Of a stretch of DNA of 64,000 nt, positions 1 through 10,700 are shown one piece after another. The notes under the pieces were generated by a model, which was not told the origin of the DNA, ran no database searches, and saw only the letters and a program-made list of their open reading frames with translations. Origin of the DNA: Eumeta japonica (Eukaryota > Arthropoda > Insecta > Lepidoptera > Psychidae). Position 1 is the first letter of the stretch, and every line of letters starts with the position of its first letter. Both the position numbers and the translations under genes were made by a program. The DNA is taken from positions 248,001-312,000 of the forward strand of contig BGZK01000087.1 in NCBI GenBank assembly GCA_005406025.1, read 5' to 3'.

Positions 1-3000
1 TTGATTTCTATTTAGAGATTGCGGTTTTTTAATAAATATGAGAGTGTACTTGTAATATTTAAAACGGAAAATGTGGACTCTTGAAGCCTTTCAATCTGAA
101 ATAGAAGGACCGTTATAGGACAGTACCGGGACGACTGTAGTTATAGTTTGATTAAAGTAAGGTGTCACTCATTATATTGATCTCCAGATTTATCATGTGA
201 CAATTGATGTCGTGTGCTAGGGTGTACCTGTTGCATGTCACATGAATGCTGCTTGACAATCGTTACAGCTTGGAAATTAAAAATACTAAATTAGTGTTTT
301 AGTTTGACATTTATCATTGTGTACAAAAAGAAAAATGTCAAATAATGATATCGATGATGACCAACAATTCTTAAAAGAAATCATTCTTTCCTAATTCATT
401 TCTTTCGTTGCTCTGACATTCTTCATATTATTCGCTTAATGCAAGTTTTCAGTGACGGATTCTGAAAGTTGAGAAAGTTCATCAGCAGCTTTTTTAGTTT
501 CTGATTTGCTCTGATCTAAAGAAGTCCATTCTTTTTTGTTCATGTTGTGATATCTCATGTCTTGTCTACACGAGTTTTTCATGTGTAACTAGGACTCTTC
601 TTTTTGTTGTAATGAATTATAAAATGGCGTTTACTAAATGGCGACCAGCTCTTCTTAAAAGAATTTTTTCTTTCTCTATTTATTTTTTCCGTTACTTTTT
701 CTTTCTTTTTTCATATTCTTTGCTTGGTGAAAATTTTCAGTGTCCGTTACTAAGAGTTTCTGTGGTTCATCTACAGTGCTTTTTAATCCTACTTCGCTCT
801 GTGCAAATTTTCTTTTCTTTCATTAATTATTCTTCTTTCTCGTCATGTGAAAGAATAGATTACGCTATTTGAGTGAGTAACTTTCTATTGTATTAGGTAA
901 GAACTAACGAATCTGTAGCCATTTCGATTTCTTGAACAAATGTGTCGAGGTCTTTCCTAAAAGTTTTGTAATTGAATATTAACCCAAATAATTTACATGT
1001 CTGATGCTTTATTGGCCTGTAAACACAATTATCTCCTCCTTTCATTTTGATGACATGTACTTTTCCGTTGTGAGATGCGGTAGATAACGAAATTTATAAA
1101 AGGAACAAATTTATAGTAATTTATTTGGGTAATAGTATATTAAGTAGCTGAGCCGTATCTTATGATAAAATAAAATAGTAACATCAGAATATTATTAATA
1201 AAAATCAATTCCAAGCAGTTTTGTTACATAATATATCTACTTATTGAGTACTCAATCCCCTGGTGATTAACAATAATGTTATAAGAATTATAGTATCAAT
1301 CATTTAACAGTAGTTTAGTTTTAAAATAATGTCTATCTTGTAATGTATCGAAATTTTAGTGCAAGAGTTACCCTACTACTTAATTTATTATAATTATTGT
1401 GTTACTCTATTAATGAATTCACTAATTTTTGCATCAGATAGTAATACCTATTTATTGACTTCTTTATCCTCCGGTGATATAATACTATTTGTAAGTTGTA
1501 TCACTAATCAATGCACAAAGATTATTGAATAGTAGGTAATATATTTACTGATTTTCTTTTTATCCTGTAGCATTTAATAATAGTAACCTAAAAATTATGC
1601 TAATAGTCATGTCAAAATTTTTGTATTGCATAATAATGTATGTAATTATTAGTTGTATTCTACCCTGTGTTGGTTATTAATGATTACATTACCAGTCAAT
1701 TTATTGTAACTCAGACGGACAGTCACGTACCTACTAATTTTATCGATCCCTGTGTAATTAACAGGTACAGAGAAGGAAGATACCTATAATATTTATTAAA
1801 AACCTTAATAATGTACTAAACTTATATATATATTTTGTTGAGTTCTTTAGTAATTACTGTGTAATGATAACCTTAAGAATATATTGTTTATTCATTTATT
1901 TATACTTTGACTTGTGATGCTATCTCAATGATTGTAATGTATTTTTATATATGTAACAATTCTAAGTACTCATTGTTAATAAGCAATAAATGTGTATGAC
2001 TCCTTAAAAAGACTCCCTCCTTAAAAAGGGTCCAGTTTTACCGATTTTCTCATTTTTTTTAAGGAAACGATACAAGCTAGGACAAAATCACAAATAAAAT
2101 TATTTCCCAATAAATGACCTAGAATTTATTACTCCATTTATTTTAATACAAATTTTATTCTCCAAGACATAGTGCGTCACAGTTCACTGAAAACTTATAA
2201 TCAGTAAATAATCACAGTTTAAATATTCGTGATCAAAATATTTATCTGTTGGCCCTTTTACTGGATCTTATTTAGACAATATATATTCTTTCTGAAAGTG
2301 GGTCAAAGGACTGTGAAAAGAGGACTAGAAACAGCACTAGGAACTTAATTGATGGAGATGTAGTTGAAAATTGCAGGGAATCAATACTCTTTCTCCATGC
2401 AGTAAATGATTGTGCTACTACATCGCCATTCTACTGCAAAAAAATTGTATAGTATTCTACTTAGTAAAAATCGAATTGCAAGGTAAGATAAACATTTTCA
2501 ATAACCCGGTTGCCTCATACGAACACGTAGAAGAAAAAAGAAAAAGATACAACATCCACTTATCAAATACGTCGGTCTGACAACCAATACGTTGATATTT
2601 TGAAATTACCACTTTCTTCAGCCACAGCTCGTCAGCATTAAATGCATACTTTCCATCAAGCTCAAATATAGCGAAGGAAACGCATTGAACTCAGAAAACT
2701 GGAGCTAGAAAAAGAATAATAACTTTTTATAACTCATATACGCCACAAAGTTACCACCTCCTCGATCAATACTGGAAACAGTATCATGTAGCAGCATAAA
2801 AGGGTCCGGAAATAGATGTGGATGTGTCAAAGTTGGATCCCATTGCTCCGCCATGAGCATATTCTTGATCATTTCGTTCTAATTTGTATCGTTTTCCTAA
2901 AAACTGAGGAAATCTGCAAAACGGGACACTTCATGAGGAGGAGAGGCGAAACCGCTTATGGAGTGGGGGGAGAATCGTGTATGTGTATGTACTGTGTACT

Positions 3001-4680
3001 CACACAGGTCTAACACAGCGGCTGTCTAAAAAAAATATAAACTTTGCCGCCAAAATATCTAGAAGTTATATATTATTTAACCTCAAACTACTGAACCCAT
3101 TAATATTATTTTAGTGGCTATATTTGTGTTGTATTTTATGTATAATATATGTGTGAATTGTATTATAATAATTTGAAATTATTTAAAATGTATTCATACA
3201 ATATTAATTATAGGATCGTATATAAAAGCAAAACTTTACTTAGTTACCTTTTACGTAAATCTCCTGAACTAATTATCATATTATTAACTATTCATCATAA
3301 CTCCATAAAAAACTCTTTTTTGTAGATATTACTAGGTCTTTAAGAACATACTCCTGTTTTTCTGGACATATAATATTTTTGTTTACTGTTTAATCTATGT
3401 AATGAGCTTTTGGAGGAGCTGACAGATCACCTGGCCTTGTAATTAAACGATGGGTGGCTGATGCCTTGTAATTGAACAAGATAGACACGCTCTCTCTCGA
3501 ATAATGCTTTAATTCGTATTCTATAAAGTTTAAAATTTATGATACACGAGTTTACATCAATCGCTTTCATACAGAACTTATTTCACAGTGACTTGAGGTG
3601 CTGTAGCACAGTCATGCGGCCGTGCAAAGCCAGGGGCACCTACGCCCCAGCCACCACAAACTTGTTACTTTATACAAACTACGCTTTTTTCCTAAAGACT
3701 TTTCGATTTCCTTTTTAGAGGATGTGGAGGTGTTGATCAAATATTATTAGTAAATAAGCTGAAACTTTTGTCGATTCGAGTCAGCTTCCACTAAGTTTTA
3801 TGTCTCAGTGTGCATCTCATGCATAAGAACGTTTCAGTTCTCGTGACATTTTTCTTGAGTCCTCGCGTCCTCGCGCTGTGACGCGCCCTGCCTATCTCAG
3901 GAGTAGGACAAGCACTGGCGCGGCACCACATCGCACTAAGAGACAAATTTCTCAACTGCGTTAGTGCTGAATGCAGTGTTTTACTCGCTGTCATTAGCTG
4001 CTCTCCTCAACTTTCTGACGATGACTATTACTGCTTATAATATCTAATTGGCAAAAATGATTTAAAGATCCTAAATTTTTTGCCTCTCAATAACTTTTAG
4101 ATAGTTGTAACTAGTATGAATGCTTGTCCATGGCTCGGTTCGATGCTTCTCGTGTGACAAAAAACGTTGCAGATGGAATAATCCTGGTTTTCCAAATCTA
4201 TCTGAGTAGAATATTTTAGTGAATATCTGAGATCTCAATTCTAATTTCGATATCTGAATAACTTAATTTCGGAAGACTGTATCTGAGTGGGATGAATGGT
4301 AAATTTTATTTTAGGTTGTTCTTCAAGCGCATAAGCGTTGAAGAAAAACTTATTATGCATCAAAAAGTTAATGAAATATTTGAAGTCTTCAACATCTTCA
4401 ATGTTTGATGCATTAATTTAAATATAATAATTAACACACACACGACGCAAATACGGCCATCCACGTACGTGCGCTCAACGCTCGCGGTATAGTCGGCCGT
4501 AAAGGGCGCCGTCACGCATTTTAAAAATAGACCAATTAAAACATTTTGTACTCAATTGCACCGATCATAAGATACGATTTTAATATGCTTCACGAATGTA
4601 CGAATGCGCATGAACACTCCATGTGCTTAACTGGATAGAATATACGAAAATATATGCAAATCGTTGTGACAGGACGGGTC
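1..4680. other. AT-rich stretch without a recognisable gene
   Basis: Both strands hold only short scattered ORFs with no family motif. Two GC-richer patches stand out, at about 3590-3650 with 3840-3990 and at 4440-4520. The 67-aa minus-strand ORF across 3791-3994 has no recognisable domain. I saw no credible exon set. Confidence 0.4.
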
Positions 4681-4689
4681 AATTTATAA

Positions 4690-5525
4690 AATCAATCAAA
4701 TCAAATCGAAAATAGCTTTATTTCGTAGGTAATAGAATTACACTTTAAATACGTTATTAACTAATTCTTTTCGTCATGAATATTACCACCCATTCCAAAT
4801 GCTGATTTACCTTGAGAAGAACGGACAAAAACTCAAGGGCTGCTCTTTTCGCACTCATCGATTCAAAGTATTGAATAATTAATAAGTTAATAAAACACTT
4901 AGAAATAACATTACACAACCTGATAACCGAGCACTTCAATCACATGGTTTTTTTTTCATTAAAATATTCAGACACGGTATAATGGCCCTTGGTATTTAAT
5001 TTCTTTTTAAAGAAAATTTTAAATTCATAAAATAGCAAATTTTGAAATCAAGCTTGAATCTTATTATAAAAGCGCATAAACAAGTGATTTTCTAACTTTG
5101 CTTAGTCGGAGTTTATGAGCAGCAAGATCGTTCTTATGTTTAGAATTAATGTTATGGATATTTGGAACGATTTTATATTTCTCTTACCATATACCAGGGT
5201 TTCGTATGTACATTCTAAGGTCACAGTTAAAGTCTTAGTTTCTTTAAATATTTCTCTGAGAGATTTTTTTGGTCTCCAATTATAAACAGCTCGAACAGCT
5301 CGCTTCTGTAGCATAAAAAATGTGTTAGTATCAGCTGCATGGCCCCATAATAAAATTCTATAAGTCATGAGACTATGAAAGGAACTGAAACAAATTAGTC
5401 TCGCGGTGCTTTCATCAGTAAGCTTTAATCAATAACCTGAATTCTTTTTACTGCATGTGCTGCAGAACTAAGCTTTTTCGATAATGTCTTAATCTAAAGT
5501 GAGACGTAGAAGTAAAATCATGTCC
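4690..5525 (-). mobile_element. Jockey-group LINE, 3' end (copy B)
   Basis: Minus-strand translation around 5368-5102 gives the C-terminal part of a LINE reverse transcriptase protein, with GHAADTNTFFMLQKRAVRAV and KSLREIFKE. A frame-shifted continuation upstream (5520-5430) reads as the TLSKKLSSAAHAVKR-type segment. The 3' end has AAATAAAGC followed by repeats of TTTGA at about 4712-4690. Two relatives occur at 34-37 kb and 62.2-63.0 kb with the same tail. The 5' part is absent and several frames are broken, so it is a dead 5'-truncated insertion. Confidence 0.85.
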
Positions 5526-5760
5526 ACAAAATCTAGTATCTTGTTCTTGACCATTACGAAAGCGTCGGTCAGTTTCAGTAGGTTAGTAAGACAAGAAAAA
5601 TTTATTAAATTTTGTTTTTTATTTTGAGAAGCAGATTATTAATACTAAATCACTCAACTATTTCAGAGATCGTACTGTTTACTTCGTCAAAAGTTGGTTC
5701 TAATTTAAATAATCGTAATGAAAAAATTAATGAATAACACAGGTTTGCTTAGTCATCAAC

Positions 5761-5766
5761 TTTATT
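5761..5766 (-). terminator. Poly(A) signal AATAAA of the PGRP gene
   Basis: AATAAA on the minus strand starts 8 nt after the TAA stop at 5777-5775. If cleavage occurs at the usual 10-30 nt downstream, the whole 3' UTR is only about 25-45 nt. No other AATAAA was noticed between this and the stop. Confidence 0.7.
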
Positions 5767-5774
5767 GCAGTCCC

Positions 5775-8700
5775 TTAATTCCCAGAGTCGATGACACTAA
5801 TATCCTCGATCCAGTTCGGCCACTGCTTGATGAGCTCCATGAGGCGGGCGCCGGGGCTCTCCGTCGGCCGCACCTGCATGTGTCCAACCAGGAAATAGTT
5901 TCTAGGCAGATGCCTTTTATTAACACCACACTTCAGAAGTCGTTGGGCTGCCCGCAAAGCTGCCGGGGTCGGTTCTTTTGCTGCAAAACAAAAAATATTT
6001 TATAAACATAGAAAAAATATGATGTGTCGCAGTATTTACGTTTATTAATTAATAAGTTATTGGAACGAAGTTCTAAACACACAACACGCCGCGAGGAGTT
6101 GGGCAGCAAAAATATCAAGTTATGTAAATGTTAGCATGATATAGAATAAACGCCCTATGTGAAGTATAGTACGCGTCCGAAGTGCCCGTGTTCGATTCTG
6201 CCTTAGCTTTTGGTATCTTTTTTAAATAAAAAAATAACAATTACTTGCAAACTTTTTAATTGATTTAATTGTTGTTTTTAATAAAATTATAATAGTAATG
6301 CTTTCATATTAAAGGCAATTATTGTATAATAATATTAATAGATTGCTTCGAGACGTTTTTGAACAATTTAAAAAAATATTATTTACTTGAATATATTACT
6401 TGTCAACACAAGTAAATAAATATGTATGCAAAAGGAAAGACTGGCGATTAACTATTTCTAAATTTTTGTTATGAAAATATTTCCAAAAAGCGATAGAAAT
6501 TTCGTTCTTACCGAGTGTCACCGAGACACCACTTTTCCTTTATAATAAAATTAATTACTTAGTTACCACTTATTTAATTATTGATTATTATATGACTATT
6601 AATTAACTATATGATTTTTAATTAACCATTAATTAACCATTAAATTATTAAGTGTTATTTGAATAAACCAATAACATGTTACATTAATAATATTCTTAAT
6701 TTATTCAACAAAACAAAATTTTTAAAAATAAATTTGTCGTAATTGTATTTTGACCTAGGATTTTGTCCAGAAATGCAGTTAAAAAGGAAACATTACACAT
6801 GGTACACGAAAAAAGAGGAATTTTATTTTGTTTACAGTAAAAGACTTTTCTTAATATATAGATTGTAATTATATAGGTTCTTATAAACCTACGAAGAATG
6901 TTAATGGGCACTAACAGAAATACTATGCTCGGTGTTGAGTAGACTTTTTGCAAGGAAAGCAGTGAATAAAGTAAACGCTTACTCCTAAAGTCTCCGATGA
7001 ACGCGATGCCGATGGACCTCCGGTTGTAGCCGAGGGAGTGCGAGCCCACGTTTTGCCAGCCCACTCCTTCGTACACCTTGCCGTTACCGCCTATCAGGAA
7101 ACTGCAACATAGTAATATAATCGCTATCACCATCTTTCAAATTTAAAAATAAATTCTGCTTTAGTAAAAGCCAGAAAAGCATAATTTCAAAAGAAATAAA
7201 TCTTTTCATATAAGCTTCTCGGTTTCTAATGCTTAAAATTTGGACCTTCGTTAATGTTTCACCAATTTAGCTTGTGTAACATTTTACAAGATTTTCCATT
7301 ACTAGTTCTTCCATAACCCTAGATAATTTTACAATTTGGAATTATGGAGCCTTGAATCAACCTCCATATTTTGTATATACCGTAGATGAGCATTACAGTA
7401 ATTATTGCTCCTCATAAAAGGACAAAATAAACACGAAACAGATATAGAAATAAATATTAAGAACGCAGAAGAAATCATGGAGCATAAAATCAATATAATG
7501 AATAATCAGAATGATAGCGAGACCAAAATCAAAACATAGAGCACAACAGCTGAGATTGGAATTGGAAACAAGGTTTGGAAAAAAACACACGCAGCATGAG
7601 GGTCGTGATCGAAAGAAAGCCCGCTCGATATGAAATATGAAGGAACTATCACACAGGTATAAGCATTTAAGTAAACTTTACAACATACACGCGCAACGCC
7701 GAGCGTTGCAAGAACATTTTCGTTACTTACTTATATGCTATATCCTTCCAACCGAGGTCCATCATGTGGTACCACTGAATGTTTCTGACGATGGATTCAC
7801 ATCGCTCGTCTGTGTAGCACTCCTGGGAGACGGTGTGCTGAATGATGACCAAGTTCACGGGCTGCTCCAGGGCCTCCACGAGCCGGGGGTCCATGGCGCC
7901 CCATTCGCTGGTGGTCACCGCGCCGCACTTGTCTAGCGAGGAAATAATATTTACTATAATGTCTGTTATTTTATCGAGGAAATAATATCTATTATTTCAT
8001 AATTCTGGACCAATGCTACTAATAAATAAATATATGAAAGTTGCTAACATTATATGTGCTACTTTAAGTTTCACCTGAATATAATTAGGAGACTTCTCAC
8101 CTTATTATTTAATAAGAAAATAAATCTTATACTCTTTACATATTCATGATACCTTCAGCGATCGCGTTAGGTCCACTATCGCTTCATCAAAATTATATAA
8201 TATACTTGTAATGTACAATATACATAATTATAAATTATACCTATTTTCATAATAATTAATTTTGAACTACTATTCGATTACTCGACTAGCCAGAACACGG
8301 AAATTGTAAATAATTACGATAAAATTCAACACCAGGCATGTCTGACTGAATGTTAGTACAATGGAAAATTTTGTCGTGAAACTAACGCCATTCCTAATGT
8401 CACATACAATAGGTATCTTAAAAATTAAACCATGAAATATATGTGATGATCGTATGTATTTGGATTAAAAGTAGACATTTGGGACAAAAAAATTTTGTTT
8501 TTATACTCATCTACTGTATTTTTGTTGTATGTCACACGTTTTTATCGATTGAGAATCAACTATATTTTTTTCTAAGTTCCAGCTATGATTAAAAAAATTT
8601 TCATACATTGGGCAGATACGGTTTTCAGTGGACTTTCAAAAATAGAGTTTTAATCGGATAATGACGTTTTAGGGCAGTAGTAACCTATTCTGACCACTTT

Positions 8701-10302
8701 TCAAATGAGGACTGTATGTCCACATGCATGTTTTTTGTATATATGTATGTGTTGAAAAATATTTCAATAAGCGTTTTCTGAATATATTTTAAACTACTTT
8801 ATCGATAGACTCCAAAATTTAATTAGTTCTTTTGCTTAAAAAACGACGTCGATCGTTGCATACTGTATTAAAAATCGGTGAGTTAATTCGAGTGATATTG
8901 TTAACGGAAAATTTGAAAAAAAAGATTTTTTCCAAATGGGATGTGAATATATTTCACAGGATATATTAATTGGAAAAAGTTTACCATTTATACAATCTCA
9001 ATTAAGTTTAGTTGAGATCAGATGAAGAAGCGATAGAAGAAAAAAGGAACCTAACCGTTGACTGAAGACAGTACGCACGTCAGATTAGGTCATTGTCTTA
9101 AAGTTTTAGAAACGTCTGATTACTTGCACTGTCTTGAACTAGCGGTGCCTTGACAAAACTAATCAGAATGTTTTTCAGTATTGTGTAATATTTTTTTTGA
9201 ATTAAACTAAATATATCAGCACAGTACTAATCACTGTCCATTAAAGTACACTAAAGTATGTATAGTATACATATAAAATTTCGTCGCTCTATAATTCTTA
9301 AATAAATCTTCGTTCTACGTCAAACATGAAACACATACCTTTCTTTTTCAATGCCAAATTGTTGTTGCAAGTATTGCTAAGAGCATTGATCAATAAAATG
9401 CCAAGATAGGCAACAAAATCGGGATCAAAATCAGAAGTGGGATTAAATTGGAGTCGAGAGTAACAACGCGATCGGAAGCTAGACCAAAGTGGTTTTGATA
9501 TAAAAATTAAAAAAATGTCTTTCACGCCCAAGGGCACTGAAAGAATTACAATAAAATTTTACGAATAAATTGTGTTTGACATCTTCTATAAATCCACTAA
9601 ATCGACTATAAATTTGAAAACATAACCAATATCATACTCGACAGAGGTAGCAGAATCAGAATCAAGAAGCGAATTGCAACCGGGAACGAGATCAGGTTCG
9701 TGTTAGGAAATGATACAGAAACCGGGATAGACGCTGAGATAGACAGTGAGTCGAAAGGAGGGCCTGAATAGCACAAAGAGTTAAATTGAACTCTTAATCG
9801 GAATAAATTTGGGAATAAAGCTAAAAGCATAAGGTTTTAATACATAATTAATACATTTAATGCTTAATTAAGACAAAATAAATAGTAAAACCGTTATTAG
9901 GCTTATCTATTTATGTTTCTTATTGTTTACTTATCGTTATCTTTGTTAAGGTATACAGTAAAAAATCAAAAATAATGTTTTTAATCAGATATAAAAAATT
10001 GCAAGTAAATAAAATACACTTTTATCATTAAGATATTAGTAATAACCAAGGATGTTTTTAGAGTAGACACGAAATGGGCGTAAGTTTATAAACAAAAAAA
10101 ATGGAATAAAATTGTATCAAATATCTCGTTTTTGTGTGTCATTAAAAATAATATTTGTACTTTTTTATTGTATAATGTAATAAAACTAATTATATAATAA
10201 TCGTCACGTGACACGTCACATGCACAATATGCGAAACTCACCTCTAGCTTCGATGTGCAGGAGCTGCACAAGGAGCAATGCGGTCGACAGCAGAATTTTC
10301 AT
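5775..10302 (-). CDS. PGRP: Secreted short peptidoglycan recognition protein (PGRP), non-catalytic type; 4 exons
   Basis: Seen: exons 10302-10242, 7932-7731, 7101-6983 and 5980-5775, all with GT..AG introns (donors GTGAGT, GTAAGT, GTAAGC) and matching phases, give 588 nt (195 aa plus TAA). Residues 1-19 are a hydrophobic signal peptide (starts [11 protein letters not shown]). The rest is one PGRP/amidase_2 domain with landmarks SEWGA (29-33), GWKDIAYNFLIGG (81-93), VYEGVGW (97-103), [15 protein letters not shown] (112-126), [17 protein letters not shown] (155-171) and WPNW (181-184). Cys59 and Cys65 fit the conserved PGRP disulfide; Cys23 and Cys145 may form a second. Of the family's zinc ligands, Tyr87 and His161 remain, but the His is Gln52 and the Cys is Ser169. 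Inference: a haemolymph peptidoglycan sensor that feeds Toll, Imd or prophenoloxidase signalling, not an amidase. Length is normal for short PGRPs. Introns hold repeats. I cannot assign the exact orthologue. Confidence 0.94.
6140..6235 (+). repeat. Possible tRNA-related SINE in PGRP intron 3
   Basis: The sequence GTGTTCGATTCTGCC at about 6189-6203 resembles a polymerase III B box. It is followed at about 6206 by TTAGCTTTTGG and then an A-rich run (AAATAAAAAAATAA). That order suits a SINE. The A box is weak, so the call is tentative. Confidence 0.35.
6490..6540 (-). repeat. Short relative of the 16.3-kb element end
   Basis: The plus-strand text TTCGTTCTTACCGAGTGTC then GAGACACCACTTT parallels the reverse complement of 16332-16367 (TTCGTTCCTACCTGGTGTC then GACACCACT). 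The copy lies in PGRP intron 3 and has diverged. It shows that the 16.3-kb end sequence is dispersed. Confidence 0.5.
7430..7590 (+). repeat. Degenerate purine-rich hexamer-type repeat, in PGRP intron 2
   Basis: The strand is rich in loose repeats of GARAYC/GGAATY words (agaatgatagcgagaccaaa, gagattggaattggaaac). The same texture recurs at 9400-9830, 24585-24900 and 38175-38990. The 62-aa ORF on the opposite strand is an effect of the repeat, not a gene. Confidence 0.5.
9400..9830 (+). repeat. Degenerate purine-rich hexamer-type repeat, in PGRP intron 1
   Basis: Two blocks (about 9415-9540 and 9640-9800) consist of words such as GGGATCAAAATCAGAAG, GAATCAGAATCAAG and GGGATAGACGCTGAGATAG. They are related in texture to the repeat in intron 2. 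The Ser/Pro/Leu-rich antisense ORFs here follow from the repeat. Confidence 0.55.
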
Positions 10303-10336
10303 TTCGTCGGTTATGCACAATCTACCCTGTAGTGGT

Positions 10337-10373
10337 GAATGACCAAAATACACGAAATGCCAATTAATATATA
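10337..10373 (-). promoter_or_regulatory. Core promoter of the PGRP gene (TATA box and initiator-like site)
   Basis: On the minus strand TATATA begins at 10373, and TCATTC, an insect initiator-like motif, covers 10342-10337. The TATA-to-initiator distance of about 33 nt fits a focused start. This leaves a 5' leader of about 40 nt before the ATG at 10302. The start site itself is inferred. Confidence 0.6.
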
Positions 10374-10392
10374 GCTACGGAGGAGATTAGCC

Positions 10393-10402
10393 GGGATGCC
10401 CC
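10393..10402. promoter_or_regulatory. NF-kappaB (Rel) site in the PGRP promoter
   Basis: GGGATGCCCC matches the kappaB consensus GGGRNNYYCC at every position, and its complement also matches. It lies about 20 bp upstream of the TATA box, roughly -53 to -62 from the inferred start. This spacing is familiar from insect immune genes regulated by Dorsal, Dif or Relish. A chance match cannot be excluded, but the position is telling. Confidence 0.65.
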
Positions 10403-10418
10403 GGCGCGAACGGCGCAC

Positions 10419-10424
10419 TTATCA
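10419..10424 (-). promoter_or_regulatory. GATA site next to the kappaB site
   Basis: On the minus strand this reads TGATAA, a match to WGATAR, 16 bp beyond the kappaB site. Closely linked kappaB and GATA sites are a known arrangement in fat-body immune promoters. The motif is short, so the support is contextual. Confidence 0.4.
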
Positions 10425-10594
10425 CTTAATCGATAATCATTTAAATTTGACACAGACTTTAATCTTAATCGATATGATTAATAGATTTTTAGAACTCATT
10501 AACAATGCTGAATAATTCTCTTTGTACACCGTCCTTGACGATTTCGACTGAAATACGATATCGCTGCAATAATAGAAAATAATAACCCGCTTAC

Positions 10595-10700
10595 CTATAA
10601 ACGCCTATAACGTGGAAGTCGTTTCCACTAAAGTTTATATTGCAAATGACACTGGTAGCGCGAGCCCGCCGTGGTGCTCGCTCCTGCACAGGTACACTTC
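10595..10700 (-). other. Possible non-coding exon upstream of PGRP
   Basis: A GC-richer block ends on the minus strand at 10595, followed by GTAAGC, a good 5' splice site. It could be an alternative leader exon for PGRP from a distal start. There is no long ORF, no proven acceptor, and the TATA-containing promoter downstream would make it unnecessary. Confidence 0.2.

Noticed and set aside
612..872. 86-aa Phe/Ser-rich plus-strand ORF near the left edge
   Set aside because: The composition follows from a T-rich tract (repeated TTTCTTT words) and there is no credible membrane-protein pattern or context.
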